Origin: Candidatus Rifleibacteriota bacterium
Lineage (GTDB): Bacteria > Muiribacteriota > Ozemobacteria > Ozemobacterales > Ozemobacteraceae
Assembly (NCBI GenBank): GCA_028691595.1
Contig: JAQUZA010000151.1
Coordinates: 1 to 7,326, forward strand
Direction: 5' to 3'
Length of the DNA: 7,326 nucleotides
Part shown: positions 1-5,895 of the stretch, one piece after another
Layout: the number at the start of each line of letters is the position of its first letter
Numbering within the stretch: position 1 is the first letter of the stretch
Notes under the pieces: generated by a model
What the model saw: only the letters and a program-made list of their open reading frames with translations
What the model was told of the DNA's origin: nothing
Database searches by the model: none
Translations under genes and position numbers: made by a program

Positions 1-1281
1 CTGCTTAACTCGTTCAATATTGGCTTCCGGCTTGTCGATCTTGTTAATGGCAACAATAATCGGAACACCGGCGGCCTGGGCATGGTGAACAGCTTCGATT
101 GTCTGGGGCTGAACACCATCGTCAGCGGCAACGACGAGAATGGCTATGTCAGTGACGAGCGCTCCCTGGGCACGCATGGCGGTAAACGCTTCGTGGCCGG
201 GGGTGTCGATAAAGGTAATCGTGCCGTTGTTCAATTTAACCTGATAAGCACCGATGTGCTGTGTAATTCCGCCCACTTCTTTGTCGGCAACATGGGCTTT
301 GCGGATATAGTCGATCAGTGAAGTCTTGCCGTGATCGACATGACCCATGATCGTGACTACCGGCGGCCTGGTTTTAAGGTCGTTTTCGGAATCAGGTGTA
401 TCTTCAATGTCAAAAACGTTTTCGGTAAAAACGATTTCCTTGCCGAATTCCTGACCCAGCAGCTGCATCTGCTCATTTTCGAGACGCTGATTGAGACTGG
501 CTACTACGCCGATTCCAAACAGCTTCTTGACGATGGCGACTGCATCTACTTCGAGATACTTGGCCAGCTGGCTGACGGTAATGTCAGTGGGAACAAGGAC
601 TTTGGGCAGAGAATCTTCGTCTTCTTCGTAATTTTCGGCTTTTCCGCTGCGGTCGAGAATAGCCTCTGTCTGTCGCTCAGCTTCACGCATTTCGGCTTGA
701 ACCTTCTTCGAAAAATGAGCGCGCTTGGTTTTGTTCTTGACGCTCTTTTTCTTGATTGGGGCTTGAGTCTCCTTTTTAGGAGAAGCAGTCTTGATAATGG
801 TAATCTGCTTGTTTACTTCAACTTCTTCTTCTTCCTCGATGCGCAAGGGCTTGGGACCGACTTTTTTCTTGTCGATCTTGTTTTTTTCTGCCAGAGCTTC
901 TTTTTCGAGACGCTCGTCATGATGTTTCTTTTCGCTGACAGGCTGGGGGGCAACTACCTGGGAGGACGCGGATGCGGGACTGGTGGTAACAGCTGGTTTG
1001 CTCGCGGAAACGGTAACCTGCGGTGCGGCAGGTTTGGGTAAATCGGCTTTAGGCCTGGCCGGTTGTGGCTGAGCCGGAGCTGCAGCAGGAGCCGCAGCAG
1101 GTTTTGCCGGCTTGCCGGCACCCTGAGAAGCAAAATGCTTCTCAAGAACCTCGAGCATTTCATCGGGAAGGCCTGCGAGTGGGTTGGTCTTACCTTCATA
1201 GCCAAGGTTGGCCAACAGATCTGCCATGTCTTTGTTGCTTAAATTATACTTTTTACTTGCTTCGTGTATTCTTATACCCAT
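1..1281 (-). CDS. infB: Translation initiation factor IF-2, N-terminal 427 residues (C-terminus beyond the left edge)
   Basis: IF-2 is the cytosolic GTPase that places initiator fMet-tRNA on the 30S subunit and promotes 50S joining. Read on the minus strand from ATG 1279-1281, the frame is open to base 1. Residues 1-50 form a first IF2_N-type helical domain (starts MGIRIHEASKKY). Residues about 53-220 are a low-complexity Ala/Pro-rich then Lys/Glu-rich linker, and residues about 230-285 a second IF2_N domain (VPTDITVSQLAKYLEV). The G domain follows: G1 GHVDHGKT 313-320, switch I GGITQH from 337, G3 DTPGHEAF 359-366, G4 NKID 413-416. The rest of the G domain and domains II-IV lie outside the window. 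The start is fixed by a perfect GGAGGT five bases upstream. It is the third gene of the rimP-nusA-infB operon, 20 bases after nusA. Oddity: the motif usually written MRARGA reads MRAQGA (Gln372). Confidence 0.97.
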   Translation of the reverse strand, partial: MGIRIHEASKKYNLSNKDMADLLANLGYEGKTNPLAGLPDEMLEVLEKHFASQGAGKPAKPAAAPAAAPAQPQPARPKADLPKPAAPQVTVSASKPAVTTSPASASSQVVAPQPVSEKKHHDERLEKEALAEKNKIDKKKVGPKPLRIEEEEEVEVNKQITIIKTASPKKETQAPIKKKSVKNKTKRAHFSKKVQAEMREAERQTEAILDRSGKAENYEEDEDSLPKVLVPTDITVSQLAKYLEVDAVAIVKKLFGIGVVASLNQRLENEQMQLLGQEFGKEIVFTENVFDIEDTPDSENDLKTRPPVVTIMGHVDHGKTSLIDYIRKAHVADKEVGGITQHIGAYQVKLNNGTITFIDTPGHEAFTAMRAQGALVTDIAILVVAADDGVQPQTIEAVHHAQAAGVPIIVAINKIDKPEANIERVKQ

Positions 1282-1286
1282 CCGTT

Positions 1287-1292
1287 ACCTCC
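1287..1292 (-). promoter_or_regulatory. Shine-Dalgarno of infB
   Basis: GGAGGT on the minus strand, separated by five bases (AACGG) from the infB ATG at 1281. It lies in the 20-base gap after the nusA stop codon (1302-1304) and decides the infB start. Confidence 0.85.
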
Positions 1293-1301
1293 GCGCTGTC
1301 A

Positions 1302-2372
1302 TTAAACAGTGTTCCTGTCAGAAACCGTGTCTTCAACGTCTTTTTCAGTTTTAATATCAATTTTGATTCCGGTAAGTTTCGAGGCCAGCTTAACATTCTG
1401 CCCTTCTTTGCCGATCGCCAGCGAAAGCTGACCCTGGCTGACGATGGCCAGCGCCGAGCGCCGGTCTTCGGCAACCTGCACGGTCTGCACTTTGGCCGGG
1501 CTGAGGGCATTGATGACATATTCGGCCGGGTTTTCGCTATAGCGTACTATGTCGATCTTCTCGCCATTCAACTCATCAACAACGCCTTTGATGCGGCTGC
1601 CTTTGAGCCCGACGCACGAGCCGACCGGGTCGATCTTCGAGTCGGAAGTGGCCACCGAGATTTTTACCCGCAGACCGGCTTCGCGTGACGAAGATTTTAT
1701 TTCAACTATGCCATCGCCAATTTCGGGCACTGCCTGCTTGAACAACAGCTCGACAAACTTGGAAGAGCTGCGTGAAAGTACTATCTGTGGACCCTTGGGG
1801 GTCGATTTGACTTCTTGTATGTAACATTTGATGCGGTCATTGGTACGAAAAACTTCACCTGGAATCTGCTCTTTGGGCGGCAAAACCGCTTCAGCCTTAG
1901 CAAATTCAACATAAACGTGACCTTTTTCGACTCGCTGAACCTTGCCGGTCAGTATCTGGCCGACCTTGTTATGATATTCTTCATAAATAATGCCACGCTC
2001 GGCTTCTTTCAGCTTCTGGCTGACTACCTGACGGGCTGTCTGGGCTGCTATACGCCCAAAGGCCGGTGGGGTAACATCTTCTTCGATAATGTCGCCCGCT
2101 TTGGCATCGGGGTCAATTTCCTGGGCTTCTTCAAGGGTATACTGCCGGTCTGGTTCATCGAGCTCTTCGCTGTCAACCACTTCACGGTAGGAAATTACCT
2201 TGAAATCACCTGTTTTCTGGTCAAGGGTTACCTTGACATCTTCTTCTGAATCGAAGTTCTTGCGGTAAGCAACCACCAGAGCTTCTTCAATAGCATGAAC
2301 CAGAACCTCCATCGGCAGGTTCTTTTCACCGATTACTTCTTTTAATGCATCTACCAGATTAAATTTAGTCAC
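1302..2372 (-). CDS. nusA: Transcription elongation/termination/antitermination factor NusA
   Basis: NusA binds RNA polymerase and nascent RNA and modulates pausing, intrinsic termination and antitermination. With the GTG start at 2372 the protein has 356 residues. The N-terminal RNAP-binding domain (about 1-125) contains MEVLVHAIEEALVVAYRKNF. The S1 domain is at about 136-188 (KVGQILTGKVQRVEKGHVYV). KH1 contains DPVGSCVGLKGSRIKGVV, with GxxG at 255-258, and KH2 contains IGKEGQNVKLA, with GxxG at 321-324. It stops shortly after KH2, so it lacks the C-terminal acidic repeats of the longer E. coli protein; this is a normal short form. An ATG at 2396 is in frame, but it overlaps the rimP end and would translate the ribosome-binding site as MDDGGGKK. 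The GTG has GGAGGT six bases upstream and gives a normal NusA N-terminus, so I chose it. It follows rimP by 16 bases. Confidence 0.97.
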   Translation of the reverse strand: MTKFNLVDALKEVIGEKNLPMEVLVHAIEEALVVAYRKNFDSEEDVKVTLDQKTGDFKVISYREVVDSEELDEPDRQYTLEEAQEIDPDAKAGDIIEEDVTPPAFGRIAAQTARQVVSQKLKEAERGIIYEEYHNKVGQILTGKVQRVEKGHVYVEFAKAEAVLPPKEQIPGEVFRTNDRIKCYIQEVKSTPKGPQIVLSRSSSKFVELLFKQAVPEIGDGIVEIKSSSREAGLRVKISVATSDSKIDPVGSCVGLKGSRIKGVVDELNGEKIDIVRYSENPAEYVINALSPAKVQTVQVAEDRRSALAIVSQGQLSLAIGKEGQNVKLASKLTGIKIDIKTEKDVEDTVSDRNTV

Positions 2373-2378
2373 TTTTTT

Positions 2379-2384
2379 ACCTCC
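2379..2384 (-). promoter_or_regulatory. Shine-Dalgarno of nusA (decides the GTG start)
   Basis: GGAGGT within a longer GGGGGAGGT run on the minus strand, directly after the rimP stop (TGA 2389-2391). Six A residues separate it from GTG 2370-2372. The only competing start, ATG at 2396, has no comparable site upstream. Confidence 0.85.
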
Positions 2385-2388
2385 CCCG

Positions 2389-2871
2389 TCATCCACGCTG
2401 CAATTTTGCCGGAAACTCGAATACTGCCTGGGCTTCTTTAACTTGTTTCAACGTGAACTCACGGAGCCCTTTTTCGGAACGAACTGTTATTTTCTCTGGC
2501 GAAAATTCTGTCAGACGCGCCCGGAAAACCTCTTTCTGACCCTTGTCTTCGTCGTAGAGCGTCCATTTAACCAGTTTGCCAATGTGGCGCTCGTAATCGA
2601 CCTGCCGTTTGAAGATTCGCTCGACTCCAGGTGAAGATACCTCAAGGGTGAAGGCCCGGTGAATCAGGTCTGTCTCGTCGAGATAATCACTTAGACCGCG
2701 CGATACCGTCTCGCAGTCCTGCACAGTCACACCATCAGGGCTGTCGATAGCAACCTCCAGCACCATGCGGCGATTTATCGGCCTGAAAGTGACATCATAA
2801 ACCTCATAGGAAAAAGTGGATTCGACGTATCGCCGAACCTCAGTTGTGATGTGGTCAACTGATTCTGTCAT
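2389..2871 (-). CDS. rimP: Ribosome maturation factor RimP
   Basis: RimP assists late assembly of the 30S subunit in the cytosol. The 160-residue product is the usual size for the family. The N-terminal alpha/beta domain includes GVTVQDCETVSRGLSDYLDE. It is followed by the family signature LEVSSPGVER at 76-85, which leads into the C-terminal SH3-like domain (about 87-160). A longer frame opens at a TTG at 2907, adding 12 residues, but that start has no ribosome-binding site and would translate the leader. ATG 2869-2871 has GGAG at 2883-2886 (11-base spacing, slightly long) and gives a normal N-terminus. It is the first gene of the operon with nusA and infB, a widely conserved order. The promoter, a leader hairpin and a palindrome lie just upstream (2903-3000). 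Confidence 0.95.
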   Translation of the reverse strand: MTESVDHITTEVRRYVESTFSYEVYDVTFRPINRRMVLEVAIDSPDGVTVQDCETVSRGLSDYLDETDLIHRAFTLEVSSPGVERIFKRQVDYERHIGKLVKWTLYDEDKGQKEVFRARLTEFSPEKITVRSEKGLREFTLKQVKEAQAVFEFPAKLQRG

Positions 2872-2902
2872 GAATTTTCTTTCTCCAATGATATAAGAAA
2901 AC

Positions 2903-2932
2903 AACAAACACCGCTCGACAGCGGCTTTTGTT
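2903..2932 (-). terminator. Leader hairpin upstream of rimP, possible attenuator
   Basis: On the minus-strand transcript the arms CCGCT (from 2924 to 2920) and AGCGG (2915 to 2911) pair around a GTCG loop. The stem continues outward with a G-U pair, one mismatch and six further pairs (AACAAA with TTTGTT). A T-rich run, GTTTTCTTAT, follows from 2902 downward. This resembles a weak intrinsic terminator, but it sits in the 5' leader between the predicted promoter and rimP, so attenuation fits better than operon termination. On the plus strand the stem is less well paired. Pairing was done by eye, with no energy calculation. Confidence 0.4.
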
Positions 2933-2971
2933 ACTTTCCTTTCAATCCAAGCTTTTGCAGGTCGAGCGCCA

Positions 2972-3000
2972 ATTCTAGCACGTTAATTCAATTAAATCAA
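2972..3000 (-). promoter_or_regulatory. Sigma70-type promoter of the rimP-nusA-infB operon
   Basis: On the minus strand: -35 TTGATT (3000 to 2995), a 17-base spacer, then -10 TAGAAT (2977 to 2972) preceded by TGC, making an extended -10. The predicted transcript starts near 2965, giving a leader of roughly 95 bases that contains the 2903-2932 hairpin. The spacing and hexamers are good. The promoter call rests on consensus only. Confidence 0.6.
2983..2995. repeat. 13-base perfect AT palindrome in the operon promoter
   Basis: TTAATT-C-AATTAA, two perfect 6-base arms around a single central base. It overlaps the last base of the -35 element and most of the spacer of the predicted rimP promoter, a position suited to a repressor operator. 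AT-rich palindromes of this size also arise by chance in promoters. Confidence 0.35.
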
Positions 3001-3013
3001 GCACCACGAAATT

Positions 3014-3041
3014 TGCAGTCCCGACTCTTATTGCAACTGCA
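3014..3041. repeat. 6-base inverted repeat between the divergent promoters
   Basis: TGCAGT (3014-3019) and ACTGCA (3036-3041) form an inverted repeat with a 16-base gap. It lies upstream of both predicted divergent promoters, so a shared regulatory site is possible. The arms are short and I give this little weight. Confidence 0.2.
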
Positions 3042-3072
3042 GAAAAAATCTTCCCCTGCCTGCCTCCTTGTC

Positions 3073-3081
3073 TGTTAAAAT
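3073..3081 (+). promoter_or_regulatory. Extended -10 promoter of the peptide-binding protein gene
   Basis: TG-T-TAAAAT, an extended -10 whose hexamer is at 3076-3081 and which ends 31 bases before the start codon at 3113. No convincing -35 is visible at 16-18 bases upstream; the region there is C-rich. This would give a leader of about 25 bases containing the GAGGT ribosome-binding site at 3101-3105. Confidence 0.4.
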
Positions 3082-3112
3082 AGCAGCAAGTTCTTTTTGA
3101 GAGGTTGCCCTG

Positions 3113-4771
3113 ATGTACACTATGCCACGTCTGCTTGTTCAAACGATTTTTATGCTGCTGTTGCTCTGTGGCTGCGGTGGCGATCAACCTTCTGTTCCTG
3201 CCACCGACAACCACCAGCCAACCCGGGGTGGTGTCTATAGACGGGCTTTTGCAGATTCATATATAGTCCTCGACCCTGTGCTGATAAAAGATTCAAATTC
3301 ACATGAAGTCTGCCGGCAGTTGTATGACGGGCTTGTCGAATTCGATAACGATGCCAGGGTTGTTCCGGCAATTGCCAGAGAATGGAAAATCAGCGAAGAC
3401 AAGTTGACTTACACCTTTATTCTTCGTAACGATGTCCACTTCCATAAAAGCGCCGCCGGACAACCAACTCGAAACAATGGCCGCAGTGTAAACGCTGATG
3501 ATGTAGTGTTCTCATTCAGAAGGCTTCTGCAGCCGCGCGAAGACTCGCAGGCTTCGTTTTTCTGGGTCATTAAAGGGGCCCGCGAATTCAGCGAAGGAAA
3601 ATCGGCCGAAATTGCCGGGCTACGTGCGGTTGCCAGTGACACCGTTGAATTTGTTCTCGAAAAACCCTTCGCCCCCTTCGTTTCGCTGCTGGCAATGATT
3701 AATGCCGGCATTGTTGCCCGGGAAGACGCCGAAGGTGAGCTCGACAGAATGCCTGTGGGGACAGGCCCTTTCAGATGGGTCACACGTGCTTCTGATACAA
3801 TTGTTCTCGAAGCTAATGAAGACTATTTCAGAGGCCGTCCCTGGCTTGACCGGCTCGAATTTCCGGTCATAACCGATGAAAGCGCCCGCTTTGCAGCCTT
3901 TCTGGCCGGCAATTTAAGCCACGTCGATGTGCCGGATTCGCAGTATCGCAACGTCAAACAAGACCCAAAGCTTTCACCATTTCTGCTTGAAAGTAATCTG
4001 TGGGGTACCAACTATCTCGGTATGAACCTTAAAAAGCCGCCTTTCGATAACCCCATGGTACGCAAGGCATTCAATTACGCTATTGATCGTGACACCATCG
4101 TTAAACTGGTTTTGAACGACCGGGCTCAGGTTGCCAACGGTGTTCTTCCGCCAGGGTTTCCAGGTCATGACGACGCTTTGACCGGCTATTCATACAACCT
4201 TGAAAAGGCCAGACAACACCTGGCTCAGGCCGGGTTCCCCGATGGCAAGGGTTTCCCGGAAATCGAACTGCAGTACAACCGCGACCCGATTCATGCCCGA
4301 ACCGCAGAATTCGTTCTGGCCAATCTGCGTGATATCGGCATTAATTGCAGCGTTAAAGAAGTAGACTTTGGCGAGCATCTGAACAATATCGAAAGCGGCA
4401 AAACTGCCTTCTTCCGCATGGGCTGGACAGTGGATTACCCTGATCCAGACAGCTTTCTCTATACCCTGTTTCATTCTTCAAATATCGGGGTCGGCTATAA
4501 TTTTTCGGGCTTCAATATTGCTGAGGTTGACCGGCTGCTCGACAACGCCAGGTTTGAAACCGAGATGAGTCACAGGGTCGAACTGTACCGCCAGGCCGAA
4601 AAGCTTATCGTTGAAGAAGCCCCGTGGGTTTTTATGTATTTTTATACCATTCATGTGCTCTATCAGCCACATGTCAGGGGCCTGGTGCTCAGTTCGATGG
4701 GTGAATCGCTGCTGCAATACCGGCACATCTGGTTCAGTCAGACACCAGCTGCAACTCAGATCAATAGATAA
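3113..4771 (+). CDS. Extracellular solute-binding lipoprotein, family 5 (oligopeptide/dipeptide-binding, OppA/DppA-like)
   Basis: This is the substrate-binding component of a peptide- or nickel-type ABC importer, anchored outside the cytoplasmic membrane. The 552-residue product begins with a lipoprotein signal peptide: a hydrophobic core at about 7-18 and lipobox LCGC with Cys21, followed by Gly-Gly-Asp. The mature part carries family landmarks in order: VCRQLYDGLVEF (66-77), the VNADDVVFSFRRLL region (126-139), VGTGPF (215-220), FDNPMVRKAFNYAIDRDTIV (311-330), WTVDYPDPDSFL (438-449) and EEAPWVF (501-507). The ligand cannot be told from sequence by eye. The ATG at 3113 has GAGGT seven bases upstream; the ATG three codons later has no site. 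No permease or ATPase gene adjoins it, so it is an orphan binding protein here. It diverges from rimP and converges on the DUF368 gene, with 5 bases between the stops. Confidence 0.93.
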   Translation: MYTMPRLLVQTIFMLLLLCGCGGDQPSVPATDNHQPTRGGVYRRAFADSYIVLDPVLIKDSNSHEVCRQLYDGLVEFDNDARVVPAIAREWKISEDKLTYTFILRNDVHFHKSAAGQPTRNNGRSVNADDVVFSFRRLLQPREDSQASFFWVIKGAREFSEGKSAEIAGLRAVASDTVEFVLEKPFAPFVSLLAMINAGIVAREDAEGELDRMPVGTGPFRWVTRASDTIVLEANEDYFRGRPWLDRLEFPVITDESARFAAFLAGNLSHVDVPDSQYRNVKQDPKLSPFLLESNLWGTNYLGMNLKKPPFDNPMVRKAFNYAIDRDTIVKLVLNDRAQVANGVLPPGFPGHDDALTGYSYNLEKARQHLAQAGFPDGKGFPEIELQYNRDPIHARTAEFVLANLRDIGINCSVKEVDFGEHLNNIESGKTAFFRMGWTVDYPDPDSFLYTLFHSSNIGVGYNFSGFNIAEVDRLLDNARFETEMSHRVELYRQAEKLIVEEAPWVFMYFYTIHVLYQPHVRGLVLSSMGESLLQYRHIWFSQTPAATQINR

Positions 4772-4790
4772 AAATTTCAGCAGCTTTTTT
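4747..4790 (+). terminator. Weak terminator-like stem at the convergent gene ends
   Basis: AGCTGC (4747-4752) can pair with GCAGCT (4780-4785), which is followed by five more T residues. The 27-base loop is large for an intrinsic terminator and holds the stop codons of both converging genes. Transcription may instead run through the 5-base gap and give overlapping antisense ends. Confidence 0.2.
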
Positions 4791-5817
4791 CGGGTTTGGC
4801 GGGCAGGCGTTTTTCTATGGCCATAAAGATTAAAACAAGTGCTGCTCCTGCAACGATGGTGGCGATTGTCAGCATTTCATTTTGCCCCAGAGATGCCGGA
4901 ATGATATTGGCAATGTCGACCCTTTTGCCGTCAGCAAAATCGAAACTCTTGAATGGCCAGATCGCGTAGAGTGACCCGATGACCAGCCCAAGCATGAATG
5001 ACATGGTGGTGTCATGAAATTGCTTTAACAGATATTTGAGAAACCTTGTAAAAACAAGCAGACCAACTGTTGCGCCAGCTGCAAAACAGGCCAGCAACAG
5101 AATCTGACGCTCGTTGATGCATATGAGAATGTCAAAATAAACCCCCATGAGCAGCAGCATGAAAGAGCCGCTGATTCCGGGCAGAATCATGGCGCAGATG
5201 GCGATGATCCCGGCAATGAAGAATAAACCCATGGTTTGCGGGTCAGTGGTAACCCGTGGCGAGACCGCAGCAGCAGTGGCCGCAACGCTGTTGCCTCGTG
5301 AATTTTCAGCAAGTTGCAGTTCAGAAACTTTTCTGCTCTTGATTGCTGCCTTTTTGCGGGCGGCTTCAAGGCGGTCTTCACCACTCATGGCCAGGGTCAG
5401 CCCGACGACCAGCACGGCAGCAACCACCCCCGAAATCACCACTCTGGCGGAAAACCGCCTGATCAGCCGGTATGGAATGACAATCGAGGCGAGCACCAGG
5501 CCAAAGAAAAAGCCGAAGGTCGGGTCATGATGATTTTCGAGCAGGCCGGTCATAATTCTGGCTGAGACAACTATTGCAAAAGCGGCTCCAATGCCAAGTG
5601 ATGCCAGAAAAGCACCGTCAAGTCGCCCAAGCTCTTCGCGGGTGCTCTGCAGGCCACCTCTGAGCGCTTTGAGCGTTTCAGGGCCGAATTTGCTGATTGC
5701 GGTCAGAAGGCGCTCGTAGATGCCAAGCAACAGTGCCATGGTGCCACCGCTTACCCCGGGTATAATATTGGCGATACCTATTGCCATGCCGCGAAAAATG
5801 TTTGCCATGACTTCCAT
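4777..5817 (-). CDS. popT: DUF368 family membrane protein, probable undecaprenyl-phosphate translocase (PopT type)
   Basis: DUF368 (PopT) proteins are reported to return undecaprenyl phosphate across the cytoplasmic membrane, recycling the lipid carrier for cell-wall and surface-polymer synthesis. The 346-residue protein opens with the family hallmark IANIIPGVSGGT (15-26) followed by LLLGIYERLL, and carries the partner motif ILPGISGSF at 211-219, the expected internal pseudo-repeat. Hydrophobic stretches at about 10-34, 68-90, 100-117, 126-144, 196-228, 238-258, 271-288 and 316-334 suggest a polytopic protein. A hydrophilic segment of roughly 48 residues (146-194, Lys/Arg/Ala-rich) lies between the two halves and seems longer than usual. 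ATG 5817 is the first start after an in-frame TAA two codons upstream; ATG 5808 is also possible. Neither has a strong ribosome-binding site. The gene diverges from the membrane protein gene at 5896. The family call is firm; the transport role comes from the family. Confidence 0.93.
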   Translation of the reverse strand: MEVMANIFRGMAIGIANIIPGVSGGTMALLLGIYERLLTAISKFGPETLKALRGGLQSTREELGRLDGAFLASLGIGAAFAIVVSARIMTGLLENHHDPTFGFFFGLVLASIVIPYRLIRRFSARVVISGVVAAVLVVGLTLAMSGEDRLEAARKKAAIKSRKVSELQLAENSRGNSVAATAAAVSPRVTTDPQTMGLFFIAGIIAICAMILPGISGSFMLLLMGVYFDILICINERQILLLACFAAGATVGLLVFTRFLKYLLKQFHDTTMSFMLGLVIGSLYAIWPFKSFDFADGKRVDIANIIPASLGQNEMLTIATIVAGAALVLIFMAIEKRLPAKPEKSC

Positions 5818-5824
5818 GTTTTAC

Positions 5825-5836
5825 AGGACTCGTCCT
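5825..5836. repeat. Short inverted repeat in front of the DUF368 gene
   Basis: AGGAC-TC-GTCCT on the plus strand, five-base arms around two bases. It lies 8 bases upstream of the ATG at 5817 and includes the only purine-rich AGGA on the minus strand there. It may be an operator half-site pair or may hide a weak ribosome-binding site, or it may be chance. Confidence 0.2.
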
Positions 5837-5841
5837 TTTCG

Positions 5842-5847
5842 GTTATA
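5842..5847 (-). promoter_or_regulatory. Candidate -10 element for the DUF368 gene
   Basis: TATAAC on the minus strand (5847 to 5842), five of six matches to the sigma70 -10 consensus. No good -35 hexamer is found 16-18 bases upstream. It would give a leader of only about 18 bases. Confidence 0.3.
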
Positions 5848-5863
5848 GTGAAAATTCTGCCTG

Positions 5864-5869
5864 GATAAT
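5864..5869 (+). promoter_or_regulatory. Candidate -10 element for the membrane protein gene at 5896
   Basis: GATAAT on the plus strand, five of six consensus matches, ending 26 bases before the start codon. The -35 region is weak. It lies back-to-back with the opposing candidate -10 at 5842-5847. Confidence 0.3.
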
Positions 5870-5879
5870 ACACAACCGT

Positions 5880-5885
5880 GGAGGG
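5880..5885 (+). promoter_or_regulatory. Shine-Dalgarno of the membrane protein gene at 5896
   Basis: GGAGGG, ten bases before ATG 5896-5898. A nearer ATG at 5888 is in another frame and opens only a short reading frame, so 5896 is the start. Confidence 0.65.
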
Positions 5886-5895
5886 AAATGCAATC

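Noticed and set aside
82..1041. Long plus-strand open frames over the infB region (82-321 and 331-1041)
   Set aside because: They are antisense to infB, whose GTPase motifs are intact on the minus strand. The plus-strand products have Phe/Leu-rich, Gly-rich compositions typical of shadow frames.
1065..2249. Plus-strand open frames over nusA (1065-1688, 1549-1824, 1815-2249)
   Set aside because: They are antisense to nusA, which shows complete S1 and KH motifs; no ribosome-binding site or recognisable domain supports them.
2872..2907. Extended rimP starting at TTG 2907
   Set aside because: It adds 12 residues not expected for the family, lacks a ribosome-binding site, and runs through the leader hairpin tail. 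ATG 2871 has GGAG upstream.
2872..3112. Possible tRNA gene upstream of rimP, as in E. coli
   Set aside because: No cloverleaf or TTCGA-type T-loop with matching acceptor stem is visible in this gap.
2975..3214. Minus-strand open frame of 79 codons across the divergent intergenic region
   Set aside because: It overlaps the signal peptide of the peptide-binding protein and the predicted rimP promoter, has a low-complexity Gln-rich product and no recognisable domain.
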